In this document: in pieces, positions 53,476 to 61,345 of the stretch
Layout of the letters: each line of letters begins with the position of its first letter
Position numbering within the stretch: position 1 is the stretch's first letter
Source: Desulfosalsimonas propionicica
GTDB lineage: Bacteria; Desulfobacterota; Desulfobacteria; Desulfobacterales; Desulfosalsimonadaceae
Direction of reading: 5' to 3'
DNA length: 64,000 bases
NCBI RefSeq assembly: GCF_013761005.1
Contig: NZ_JACDUS010000001.1
Location: 558,001-622,000, forward strand
The notes under the pieces: model-generated
What the model was told of the DNA's origin: nothing
Seen by the model: only the letters and a program-made list of their open reading frames with translations
Databases searched by the model: none
Made by a program: the position numbers and the translations under genes

Positions 53476-54605
53476 AGCTGTTCCAGAAATGCCTCGATGC
53501 GCATTTTCATTCTGCCGGTTTCGGTCAGCGGCCCGTATTCGCGCTCCAGCTTCAGGCAGGGAATGCCCATGGCCTCGAAGTCCTTTTCGATCAGACTGTT
53601 TTCCGACCCGTGCATGTCGCAGAACCGGATGTTCTGGAGAATCACCCCTTCGGCGCCGGTGCGCGCGGCTTTTTCGCGAAGGTTGGCAAAACGCTGATCA
53701 TAGGCCCCGAACATCCGCGGACAGACCGAATTGGACAGATACCCCCCGGCCAGCGCATCCACGGGATCGCCGTCCGTGCGCACCATGTCGGCCGCGCTGC
53801 GGATGCCAAAGCAGATATTATCCGCCACCACAACTGCGCCGGCGTCCTCTATCAGCCCGACCAGGTCCGTGTCATCGTTGATGCTGCCGGTGACCAGGAT
53901 GCGCTTGCGTCCGTTTGCGGGTTCCGGCGCAGCGGCCCTGAGCTCATGCACTAATGCTTCCAGGTGCTCGTTGAAGCGCTGCCGGGGCATGACAGTGCCG
54001 GCCACTGCCACGGTGAACGCATCAGTGCCGGAAATCACCACATCTTCTGCCGCGCGAAGGGATTCCATCTCCAGCAGCAGCTCCCGGCCGCGGTTATAGC
54101 AAGAAATGGCCGACTTGAGATTCTCGTCTGTGATGAGCACACCGTAATGGTTGCTTACCGCCGTGATCAGCCGGCGGATTTCGTCCTTGAACCAGGCCAG
54201 GGCGTGGGGCTCGGTTTTGTGGGGCACGTCAAAGTAATGGAAAAATTCAGGCAGCGCATCCGGGTAATCTTTTCCGGCCATGCGCCAGCATTCGTCCAGG
54301 CGGCGCATGGCGTCGCATCCCGTGGAGATTACCGCGCCGCTTAAAAATCCGTATTTTCCCTGGCCGGCAAGCTGCAGCAGGCATTTGGGAAATGTACAGA
54401 CATACGGGCCGTAATAGGCATCCCCGATCTCCATGGTTTCGGTTTCAATGCCCCGGAGCCGGTAGGGCAGGATCCCGGCGGCGTGAAAGATTTCCGGCGG
54501 CATGAAAGAGCAGGTATAGCCGGCGATCTGCCCGCCGCCGGCGAACCATTCCGCTGCATGCGGGTTATAGATACGGGCGGCGGCTTCCCGGAAGGGGGTT
54601 ATCAT
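53469..54605 (-). CDS. benzoyl-CoA reductase / dehydratase subunit, BcrC-type, set 1
   Basis: The protein has 378 aa. It has AGYTCSFMPPEIFHAAGILP, VISTGCDAMRRLDECW (cluster Cys), VVADNICFGIRS and ILQNIRFCDMHGSEN near the C-terminus, the same motif series as the 374-aa set-2 relative. It would pair with the 466-aa BcrB-like protein downstream. It starts by overlapping the stop of the 482-aa gene (ATGA at 54602-54605), so it is translationally coupled to it. Confidence 0.86.
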   Translation of the reverse strand: MITPFREAAARIYNPHAAEWFAGGGQIAGYTCSFMPPEIFHAAGILPYRLRGIETETMEIGDAYYGPYVCTFPKCLLQLAGQGKYGFLSGAVISTGCDAMRRLDECWRMAGKDYPDALPEFFHYFDVPHKTEPHALAWFKDEIRRLITAVSNHYGVLITDENLKSAISCYNRGRELLLEMESLRAAEDVVISGTDAFTVAVAGTVMPRQRFNEHLEALVHELRAAAPEPANGRKRILVTGSINDDTDLVGLIEDAGAVVVADNICFGIRSAADMVRTDGDPVDALAGGYLSNSVCPRMFGAYDQRFANLREKAARTGAEGVILQNIRFCDMHGSENSLIEKDFEAMGIPCLKLEREYGPLTETGRMKMRIEAFLEQLS

Positions 54606-56050
54606 GAGGGCACCTCCTGCGGGTAAAGAAAGGAAAGTATGGCATCACGTGCTGCCGCTGCACTTTCGTCCGTCTCATCGCCTTCGGGCATGAGCCATTG
54701 GCAGCCGGTCTGTATCAGATGGGGCAGGACAGCCCGGCCCAGGGGTTTGATGATATCCCCGATATCCCGGGTCATGCCTTCGACAGCATCTTCGATTTCA
54801 GACAGGTCCAGGCCGTTTACGATCTGGGCCGCAACCGAGGGCAGCACCGCCGGGTTCAGGTCCCGGATGCGGTTTATCAGCAGAAAGACGAGGTTAACGA
54901 TTTCTGCGGCTTCGCCGGCATCCAGCTGGGACAGGCTCTGGCAATACGCGTTTGTGAATTCCTCTGCCGGCATGTCTGCCAGCATGGCGGCATTGCGAGC
55001 CCTTGTTTTAATGGCGGCATTCCAGCCGGCGTGGCGGCTGCGCAGGGATTCGTACACCAGGTCGGGATTGGCCTCGAGCGTGTCGGTCAGTGACGCGGCC
55101 AGTGTTTCCCTGCCGCCGGCCAGGGCGGTTTTTGCCTGAAACAGGGTTTTGCCGCCAACCGCGGTGACCACCGTTGTCAGAAAATCATGAAGGTCCCGGG
55201 AAAATCCCGTCACTCCCCCGTCGCCGGTCAGGGCGCTGCCGGTATGGATTTTTCTCCCGAGCTCGGCGAGTTCGTTGATGGTGCGCCCGATTTTTTCGCC
55301 GTCCATCTCCCGGAAGCAGGAAAGCACCACATCCGCGACCAGGTCCGGCGGAAGCCGGTTAAACCGGCCGAGGCTTTCGTTGACCGCTTCCAGCAGCATA
55401 TTGGCCAGGGAGGGCAGAAACGAGACGAGCAGCACCACTTTTGCGGGATACCGCCAGAGCAGGTCGTTGACCATGGCGGCCAGCGGCCCCGCGGAACCGG
55501 CCGCGGCGTCAAGGAACTCCTTGAGTTCGCCGAAGTCGGTGTCCTCGATCCATTTCCGGATGCCCGGTTCAAGGCTCCGGGCCAGGAAATCGGGTGATTC
55601 GGACTGAACCTCGGCCAGCACTTTTGCCCAGGTGGTGATCACCGTCGCAGACCGGCCGCTGGAAACGGCCGACAGGATGGCCGAAAGGGTCTTTTCCCGT
55701 TGATCCGGGGGCAGTTCGGCCAGGGTTTCCCCGGTTTTTGCGGCGATTTGGCCTGCCGTGTCCAGCACCCCCGGCAGCATATCCGTAAGGGTGTCCAGAT
55801 GACGCGGATCCGAAAACAGTTCTGCCAGCTCCTTGCGCTTCTGATCGTCTCCGGGCCGGGCCAGTCCCTTTTGAATGTTGCGGGCCAATGCCTTGGCGAT
55901 GTGTTTCCGGGTGAACCGGTCTCCGGCCCAGAGGTTGAGCACTTCCGGCACGGCATCGGCGATAATGGTCCGGACTTCCCGCGTGCGCAGTATTTCGGAC
56001 AACAGGGCGGCAGCTGCCGCGCGCCCGTTATTCTCCGTGGGCTTTGTCAT
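54602..56050 (-). CDS. hypothetical helical protein of the reductase operon
   Basis: The protein has 482 aa from the ATG at 56050, with GGAGG 6-7 nt upstream. It is almost entirely helical, with repeated amphipathic blocks (LSEILRTREVRTIIADAVPE, LPGVLDTAGQIAAKTGETL, WRYPAKVVLLVSFLPSLANM) and no cysteine cluster, signal peptide or known catalytic motif. It sits between the GMC-like gene and the BcrC-like gene with coupling to the latter. It could be a scaffold or chaperone of the reductase. I do not recognise the family. Confidence 0.7.
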   Translation of the reverse strand: MTKPTENNGRAAAAALLSEILRTREVRTIIADAVPEVLNLWAGDRFTRKHIAKALARNIQKGLARPGDDQKRKELAELFSDPRHLDTLTDMLPGVLDTAGQIAAKTGETLAELPPDQREKTLSAILSAVSSGRSATVITTWAKVLAEVQSESPDFLARSLEPGIRKWIEDTDFGELKEFLDAAAGSAGPLAAMVNDLLWRYPAKVVLLVSFLPSLANMLLEAVNESLGRFNRLPPDLVADVVLSCFREMDGEKIGRTINELAELGRKIHTGSALTGDGGVTGFSRDLHDFLTTVVTAVGGKTLFQAKTALAGGRETLAASLTDTLEANPDLVYESLRSRHAGWNAAIKTRARNAAMLADMPAEEFTNAYCQSLSQLDAGEAAEIVNLVFLLINRIRDLNPAVLPSVAAQIVNGLDLSEIEDAVEGMTRDIGDIIKPLGRAVLPHLIQTGCQWLMPEGDETDESAAAARDAILSFLYPQEVPS

Positions 56051-56060
56051 TAGGGCCTCC

Positions 56061-57347
56061 TTATTGGCTGATATGCCTGGCAAGGCGTTTTCCCAGGGAA
56101 ATAAGGGTAAACGTGGGCGGCAGGCCCCAGGCTTCGGGGATTACGGAACAGTCGCAGACATACAGGTTTTCGTATTCGGTTTCCAGGTTGGCGTCGATGA
56201 TGTCGCCCACCTTGACTGTGCCGCCGGGATGCGCGGCGATATACCAGCTTTTGAAAATATTTTTCGCGCCCGCGTTTTTCAGGATATGTTTCGCCCGGTC
56301 ATAACCGTGCAGCAGTTTGCGCCTGTCGTTGTCCGCCAGTTTTTTGCGCACGCCTTCTTTGTCCGTGATTCGGCCGCCGAGGCTGTCTTTGGCCTTGATC
56401 ATGATCTGAAGGGTCTTGCCGTGGGACAGCAGCTTGTGGAACCGGAACACCTCGGCTGCAAACAGCATGTAAAGACTGCGGGGCACCACCATGTCGGTCA
56501 TGACATAGCCGTCTTCTTCCATCAGAGCCCCCGTGGCCATGGGAATCTCTTTGCCGCCTTTGATGTCGCTTGCCGTGCCCATGACCGCGATCAGGGGATC
56601 GTAAAAGAAATCGTAACCCGCCCCGGCAATGCCGCTTTTTCTGAGAATGGCGGGAGAACCGATGCCGCCGGCGGACAAAACCACCCTGGGCGCATATGCA
56701 GTATGGGATTTTCCCCACCGGGTGTATTCCACGCCCGCGGCTTTATTGTTTTCCGTGATAACCCGGGATACCCTTGCCCTGTTGACAAGGGTGGCGCCGT
56801 TTTCGCATGCGTCATCCACAAACATCCGGGCGTTCCACTTGGCGCCGTAAGGACAGCCGTAATTGCAGCGCCAGCAGCCGGCCCGGCACTTGTCCTGGTA
56901 GATAAACTTGGGCAGCTTGTGCCAGTCATAGCCCAGTTCCCTGGCGCTGTTCATGATGTGCCTGGCCATGGGCCCCACCAGCTCGTCTTTCAGAGGCTGG
57001 GTGGGCAGCTCCGCCCGGACTTCGTCAACCTCGGCGCTGATGTCTATGCCGTGGGATTTAAGCATTTCTACCGGCGGATCAAATGCCGTGCCGTAATACA
57101 GCATGGAACTGCCGCCGGTGGTGATTCCGCGCACCATGGACAGCATGTTGTTGGTCACCAGCAGGCTTCGGCCGGGAATGCCGCCCGTGAAGATTGCCTG
57201 CCAGTTGGTGCCCATGACCCGCCAGTTATCCCCCCGTTCCAGGATCAAAACCGATTGGTTTCTGGCTGCCAGTTCTTTGGCCACAGTGGCGCCGCCGGGC
57301 CCGGAACCAACCACGATCACGTCGAAATGATTGCGTTTTGTTTCCAC
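56061..57347 (-). CDS. GMC-type FAD-dependent oxidoreductase with an inserted Cys-rich segment
   Basis: The protein has 428 aa. FAD binding is shown by DVIVVGSGPGGATVAKELA at the N-terminus and the family by TTGGSSMLYYG and the C-terminal AHPGGTVKVGDIIDANLETE, VCDCSVIPEAWG. CRAGCWRCNYGCPYGAKW (about residues 158-175) is an expected GMC/long-chain alcohol oxidase position but carries four cysteines in a ferredoxin-like spacing. It probably oxidises an alcohol or introduces a double bond and might pass electrons through a cluster. It is the first gene of the operon. Confidence 0.8.
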   Translation of the reverse strand: METKRNHFDVIVVGSGPGGATVAKELAARNQSVLILERGDNWRVMGTNWQAIFTGGIPGRSLLVTNNMLSMVRGITTGGSSMLYYGTAFDPPVEMLKSHGIDISAEVDEVRAELPTQPLKDELVGPMARHIMNSARELGYDWHKLPKFIYQDKCRAGCWRCNYGCPYGAKWNARMFVDDACENGATLVNRARVSRVITENNKAAGVEYTRWGKSHTAYAPRVVLSAGGIGSPAILRKSGIAGAGYDFFYDPLIAVMGTASDIKGGKEIPMATGALMEEDGYVMTDMVVPRSLYMLFAAEVFRFHKLLSHGKTLQIMIKAKDSLGGRITDKEGVRKKLADNDRRKLLHGYDRAKHILKNAGAKNIFKSWYIAAHPGGTVKVGDIIDANLETEYENLYVCDCSVIPEAWGLPPTFTLISLGKRLARHISQ

Positions 57348-57362
57348 GGTAAGACTCCTTTG

Positions 57363-57561
57363 ACCTAAATTGAGCGTTTCAGATTTTTAAAAGCAGGATT
57401 TTGTAAAGGATTATACCAATTTGTATTTAAAAATCTGAAACCCTGCGGGATTTCCAATTCTGCCGCATCTACTGCGTCAGATGCAGCCTCGCATAGTCCA
57501 CTATAGCTCGTCTGCATCTTCCTTGTATCTGCGGCAAACTTGAAAATCGCTCAATTTAGGT
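57363..57561. repeat. 199-bp nested palindromic element with 14-bp terminal inverted repeats
   Basis: ACCTAAATTGAGCG (57363-57376) and CGCTCAATTTAGGT (57548-57561) are perfect inverted ends. Just inside, TTTCAGATTTTTAAA (57377-57391) and TTTAAAAATCTGAAA (57426-57440) form a perfect 15-bp stem. The right half has a second hairpin made of TGCCGCATCTACTGCGTCAG and the CTGACG-like reverse GTATCTGCGGCA. No gene lies inside. It fits a non-autonomous mobile palindrome located between the operon promoter and its first gene. Confidence 0.7.
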
Positions 57562-57585
57562 TTGAATAAGGTTTGCATTTTGTCG

Positions 57586-57623
57586 ATTGTCGACAATTTT
57601 AGTTTATTCAATGAATGAGTCAA
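57586..57623 (-). promoter_or_regulatory. operon promoter with overlapping GntR-type operator
   Basis: On the minus strand, TTGACT (57623-57618) and TAAAAT (57601-57596) are 16 bp apart. A perfect 12-bp palindrome ATTGTCGACAAT covers 57586-57597 and overlaps the -10 box and start region. This palindrome is a known operator type of GntR/FCD regulators, as I recall. It lies upstream of the GMC-like gene and the whole catabolic run, whose last gene encodes such a regulator. Confidence 0.7.
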
Positions 57624-57680
57624 GTAAATTTTTCAGTCGCTGGTGGATTTTCAGGAGGACGGTGTCAGTGGCGCGGCTTG

Positions 57681-58439
57681 TCAGCTTGAAGCAAACCGAT
57701 TCAACTGGTCGGCCGCGATGCGCCAGACATCCGGATCAAAACCCATGGCGAGATGCGGCGCCCTGACTTCGAAATGGCGCGCCTTCGGGCTTGTCCGGTC
57801 GATGCAGGCCGGCCATGACACCATGCCGTCTTTACGCGAAAATATCGCCGCGATCGGCACCTGAATCGGATTTTCTGCGTCCAGTTTCGCAATCTCTGCA
57901 CTGAGCCGCCGGCACTCCGCTGCCCCCCATGCCCTGGCCGCAGGGGTGTAGGCCGGCCCGCCAATAACCGGCGTGCCGTATGTAATGACCACGGAAACAA
58001 CCTCTGGAACTGCCCGTGCGGTTTCTCTTGCAATCACGCCGCCGAGGCTCCATCCGATCAACGCCGCCTTTTCTCCGGGCGGCGTATGTGAAATCACCTT
58101 ATCTGAAAACAATGCACAGTCGCGCTCAGGATCGCCCTTATTCGTGCCGAATCCCCAATGACGCGCGTCGTATCCGAGCCTGGCAAGGTATCTGCGCAAT
58201 GGCGCCATGGTCGCCTCCGGGGCTTTCCATCCGGGGATCAGATAAACCGTGGCACTTCCCGGCGCCTCGGAGAGGAGGGATTTTCTTGAAGCAATCAGCC
58301 TTGCCACAGAAACAGTCAGCCGCCATTCAGACCCCAGGTTTTTAAACGAATAAGGACGCGGCTGCGGGGCATCCGGCGGATGCGCATATTCAACAAAACC
58401 CAACCGCGCCCGCTTCTGTGTATGGAGTTCTGTATTCAT
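57681..58439 (-). CDS. alpha/beta-hydrolase (lipase/esterase-like)
   Basis: The protein has 252 aa. The nucleophile elbow is IGWSLGGVIARE (Ser near residue 132), with an oxyanion-side VYLIPGWKAPEATMAPL and a C-terminal His candidate in HLAMGFDP; an Asp lies in SRKDGMVSW. The C-terminal HLAMG pattern is common in small bacterial alpha/beta-hydrolases of unknown substrate. No signal peptide is seen, so it acts in the cytoplasm. It lies upstream of the catabolic promoter in the same orientation but is separated by it. Confidence 0.75.
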   Translation of the reverse strand: MNTELHTQKRARLGFVEYAHPPDAPQPRPYSFKNLGSEWRLTVSVARLIASRKSLLSEAPGSATVYLIPGWKAPEATMAPLRRYLARLGYDARHWGFGTNKGDPERDCALFSDKVISHTPPGEKAALIGWSLGGVIARETARAVPEVVSVVITYGTPVIGGPAYTPAARAWGAAECRRLSAEIAKLDAENPIQVPIAAIFSRKDGMVSWPACIDRTSPKARHFEVRAPHLAMGFDPDVWRIAADQLNRFASS

Positions 58440-58518
58440 CGGCTTTGACGGTCAATACCCTAAACAATATTTACTGCAATTATTCCTTGTTATGGAAATG
58501 TGTCAACATACGGCCATT

Positions 58519-58944
58519 CTACCTCTTGTAAGCATTGCCGGCAAAAAAAACAGCCGATTGCGGCTGCGCATGCCGTGCACGGCGGATGGCGCTGCGCAAT
58601 GGGGCCGGGTCTGCCGGGTCAAAAGGAACAAATTCCCGGACATGGAGATCCGGGCAAGAATGGCTTGACGGCGGCAGCATGGTTTTGATTTGAATTGCGA
58701 TGCCCAGTTCTTCCTTGATTTCCCGCATTACGCATTCTTCTGCGGTTTCTCCAGGATTGATTTTTCCGCCGGTAAGCTCCCATTTAAGCAGCATTGTCAT
58801 TGCGGCGCCGCGCCGGGCGGCCAGAACCTGCCCGTTTTTTTCTATAATAGCGCAGATCACGTCAATGGGGCCATTGCTATCAAATGTTTTGTTGTTTTTG
58901 CGGTGCTCAGATATGTCTTCGGGCATATAACAGGCGCTTTGCAA
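58519..58944 (-). pseudogene. NUDIX-PLD-helicase chimera, decayed second copy
   Basis: The frame reads a NUDIX hydrolase (MPEDISEHRKNNKTFDSNGP, box GGKINPGETAEECVMREIKE) that closely matches the gene at 38079-38537. After PPSSHSCPDLH it jumps into REFVPFDPADPAPLRSAIRR, a segment of the PLD-helicase at 34914-38035. About 1 kb is missing between the two points and the rest of the helicase is gone. The DNA of both parts is visibly similar to the first locus (58560-58640 versus 37130-37220). It is a deletion relic and almost certainly non-functional. Confidence 0.85.
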
Positions 58945-58980
58945 GTTTTTAGGATGATTTTTGGTCGGCAGAGATGATGG

Positions 58981-59030
58981 GCCTATAAAAAGTTTTTTTA
59001 CAGGCAGTGATTAAGTGTTAAGTAAAATCA
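58981..59030 (-). repeat. short dispersed repeat, copy 2
   Basis: Read on the minus strand it has TGATTTTACTTAACACT, 8 extra nt, then ACTGCCTGTAAAAA and a TTTTTATAGGC end. It matches copy 1 at 6190-6231 apart from the 8-nt insertion and a few substitutions. It lies in the stretch that separates the NUDIX relic from the CheR-like gene, a stretch missing from the related locus at 38.6 kb, so it was inserted or the other copy lost it. Confidence 0.5.
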
Positions 59031-59204
59031 AGAGGTTGTTTTCTTATCATTTAGCGGTTATATCAGTTTTGGGACCTTTTACGAGAGCATCAGATATTGT
59101 GAAAGTAAATTCAATTAAACAGATTATCAGGCGTTTGTGAAGTCCCGGACAGTCCCGAACAAACCTTTTTATGCAGACTTCCGGGAGCATGGTAATAGAA
59201 CCGG

Positions 59205-60035
59205 TTATGTTTTCCGGAAAACATAGCGGTCATAGGACATCAGATGACTCCGGGCGGGCTCCGGGATCTGTTCTTTTGCCCCGATCACCAGAAATCCGTT
59301 GGGCTTTAGCGATTCTATAACCCGCTGCAGGGGTTTTGCGGACAGATCCGGCAGATAATAGGTCAGCAGGCTGTTTCTCAGAAACACCAGGTCCAGGTCT
59401 TGTGCCGGCGGCGGATCTGTGAGCAGGTCCTGCACCCGCCAGTCGATTGTGTTTTTCAGCCAGGGCCTGATAATATAGCGGTCTTTTTTGAAATTGAAAA
59501 ACCAGTCGCTTCGCCTTGCTGCATCTGCATCCCGCAGGGCGCCGTTGGGGTATATGCCTTTTTTCGCGCGCTCCAGATATTGGGGCGCAAGATCTGTGGC
59601 GATTAATTTCAGCCGGGGCGGGGTGCTGTATTTTTCGGTAAATGTCTCCCACAATATCCGGAAGCTGTAGACTTCCTCGCCCCCGGCGCATCCGGCGGAC
59701 CAGACTTTTACCGTTTCCGGGTGCTGTGCTGCAAGCTCGGGCAGAACGCGGGCTTCCAGAATTTCCCACAGCCGCAGATCCCGGAAAAACCGGGAAATGG
59801 AAACAGTCATCTGCCGCCTGCATTCGGCCCGGTGGCCCGGGTGGGCTTGCAGCCGCGCCAGATACTCGTCCATGTTCCGGCATTTCAGTTCCTGCATGTG
59901 CCGGGCCACACGTTTTTTGACCCCTTTGCGGACCTTTCGGTAGCCGTTCCATGAATAATTCAGAAACGCCAGAAGCCTTGCAAACTGCTGGTCATCCAAA
60001 AGCGCCTCCCTGTCAATCATCGCCCGTGCCGGCAA
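59205..60035 (-). CDS. CheR-like SAM-dependent methyltransferase (protein-glutamate type)
   Basis: The protein has 276 aa. The N-terminal helical domain is followed by VSISRFFRDLRLWEILE (CheR motif), WSAGCAGGEEVYSFRIL (motif I), LIATDLAPQYLERAKKG and the C-terminal LVFLRNSLLTYYLPDLSA. It resembles CheR, which methylates glutamates of chemoreceptors, but the usual [A/N]S..GEE..S and NVLIYF motifs are altered and no chemotaxis gene adjoins, so the substrate is uncertain. The C-terminus is duplicated as a relic at 38688-38801. The start could also be at 60020. Confidence 0.78.
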   Translation of the reverse strand: MPARAMIDREALLDDQQFARLLAFLNYSWNGYRKVRKGVKKRVARHMQELKCRNMDEYLARLQAHPGHRAECRRQMTVSISRFFRDLRLWEILEARVLPELAAQHPETVKVWSAGCAGGEEVYSFRILWETFTEKYSTPPRLKLIATDLAPQYLERAKKGIYPNGALRDADAARRSDWFFNFKKDRYIIRPWLKNTIDWRVQDLLTDPPPAQDLDLVFLRNSLLTYYLPDLSAKPLQRVIESLKPNGFLVIGAKEQIPEPARSHLMSYDRYVFRKT

Positions 60036-60223
60036 GGGTTTTTCCGGATACTATCAAATTTTATCCGGATTTGATTCAGCGTCAAGGTGTCTGCTCAATC
60101 CATCACAGGGAGCAAAGCGATATTTGGGGATTGGTCCACTGTTTTAAAATATCATGATTAAAATCTTTGAATCACTCAAATATATGATACCCTAAAAAAC
60201 AGTCAATAAGGACCGACTCTGCC

Positions 60224-61174
60224 GTGAAATACACAGCAAACAAAAAGGATGCTGCAAAAAAGCCGATGAAACTAGAAAATGATTCATATGAAAAGATTAT
60301 TGAAAACCTCCATGACGGTTTATATCTGGTGGATCGGGACAGGGTGATTACATACTGGAATAAAGGCGCGGAAAAGATTTCCGGATTTGCCGCTTCTGAA
60401 GTTGTCGGCAGATCCTGTTCCGACAATATACTTACCCATCTTGATGACGACTTTAACAACCTATGCATAGCGGGCTGCCCTCTTGCAGCGAGCATGGTTG
60501 CCGGAAAGCTTCGTGATGCTGAAGTATACATGCATCACAAAAACGGTCACAGAATACCGGTCTCTGTGCGCGTGAGCACATTGGCCGACAAAGACGGCAA
60601 TATTATCGGCGGGATAGAATTGTTTACAGATATCAGCAATCATGAAACCAATAAATTGAGGATAAAGGAGCTTGAAAAGCTGGCCCTTCTGGACAATCTT
60701 ACGCAACTGGCAAACAGGAGATATATTGAAAGCGAAATAAATAACAGACTGGAGGAGAAAAAACGATTTAACCTTTCCTTTGGTGTACTTTTTATTGATA
60801 TTGATCATTTCAAAGCGTTCAATGATACATATGGCCATGATCTGGGTGACAAGGTCCTTCAATTTACAGCAAATAATTTTACGGCCAATTCCAGGCCCTT
60901 TGACATGTACGGGCGCTGGGGAGGCGAAGAGTTTATTGGTGTTATACGCAACATAAACGGGCAAGGCCTCGTCACTATTGGCAACAAAGTGCGTAACCTT
61001 GTGGAAAAGTCATACATCAATCATGACGGCAAAATTTTACAGGTCACAGTTTCTGTAGGCGCTACGCTCGTCGGCCAAGGCGATGACATTGAAAGCCTTA
61101 TAAAAAGAGCAGATGAACTTTTGTACAAAAGCAAATCAGCCGGCCGGAATTGCGTGACAACCGATTGTGAATAA
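60224..61174 (+). CDS. PAS-GGDEF diguanylate cyclase
   Basis: The protein has 316 aa from a GTG at 60224 with AAGGA 12 nt upstream; an ATG at 60266 is possible. Residues ~22-140 form a PAS domain (LHDGLYLVDRDRVITYWNKG, GRSCSDNIL, DGNIIGGIELFTDIS). Residues ~150-315 are a GGDEF domain with DNLTQLANRRYIE, DIDHFKAFNDTYGHDLGD and the active-site loop WGGEEFIGV. It should make cyclic di-GMP in response to a signal at the PAS domain. No transmembrane helix is seen, so sensing is cytoplasmic. It reads away from the CheR-like gene. Confidence 0.9.
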   Translation: MKYTANKKDAAKKPMKLENDSYEKIIENLHDGLYLVDRDRVITYWNKGAEKISGFAASEVVGRSCSDNILTHLDDDFNNLCIAGCPLAASMVAGKLRDAEVYMHHKNGHRIPVSVRVSTLADKDGNIIGGIELFTDISNHETNKLRIKELEKLALLDNLTQLANRRYIESEINNRLEEKKRFNLSFGVLFIDIDHFKAFNDTYGHDLGDKVLQFTANNFTANSRPFDMYGRWGGEEFIGVIRNINGQGLVTIGNKVRNLVEKSYINHDGKILQVTVSVGATLVGQGDDIESLIKRADELLYKSKSAGRNCVTTDCE

Positions 61175-61345
61175 ACCCGTGAAGGGGACCTTAGGGGGGA
61201 CTGAGGAGATCAGGCCCAAATCCGTATTTCAAATCGGCGGAGCCGGAGCAGCCAAAACCGGCATCCCATGCAATCCATTCTGAAGACGCGTTTGACGCCG
61301 CGGTTTCCGTCCTGTTCATGATTCAAAGACATCAGGGAAGAAAAA

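Noticed and set aside
55875-57368. A 497-codon plus-strand frame
   Set aside because: It runs antisense to the GMC gene and the start of the 482-aa gene; the translated sequence is low in normal domain features. Shadow frame.
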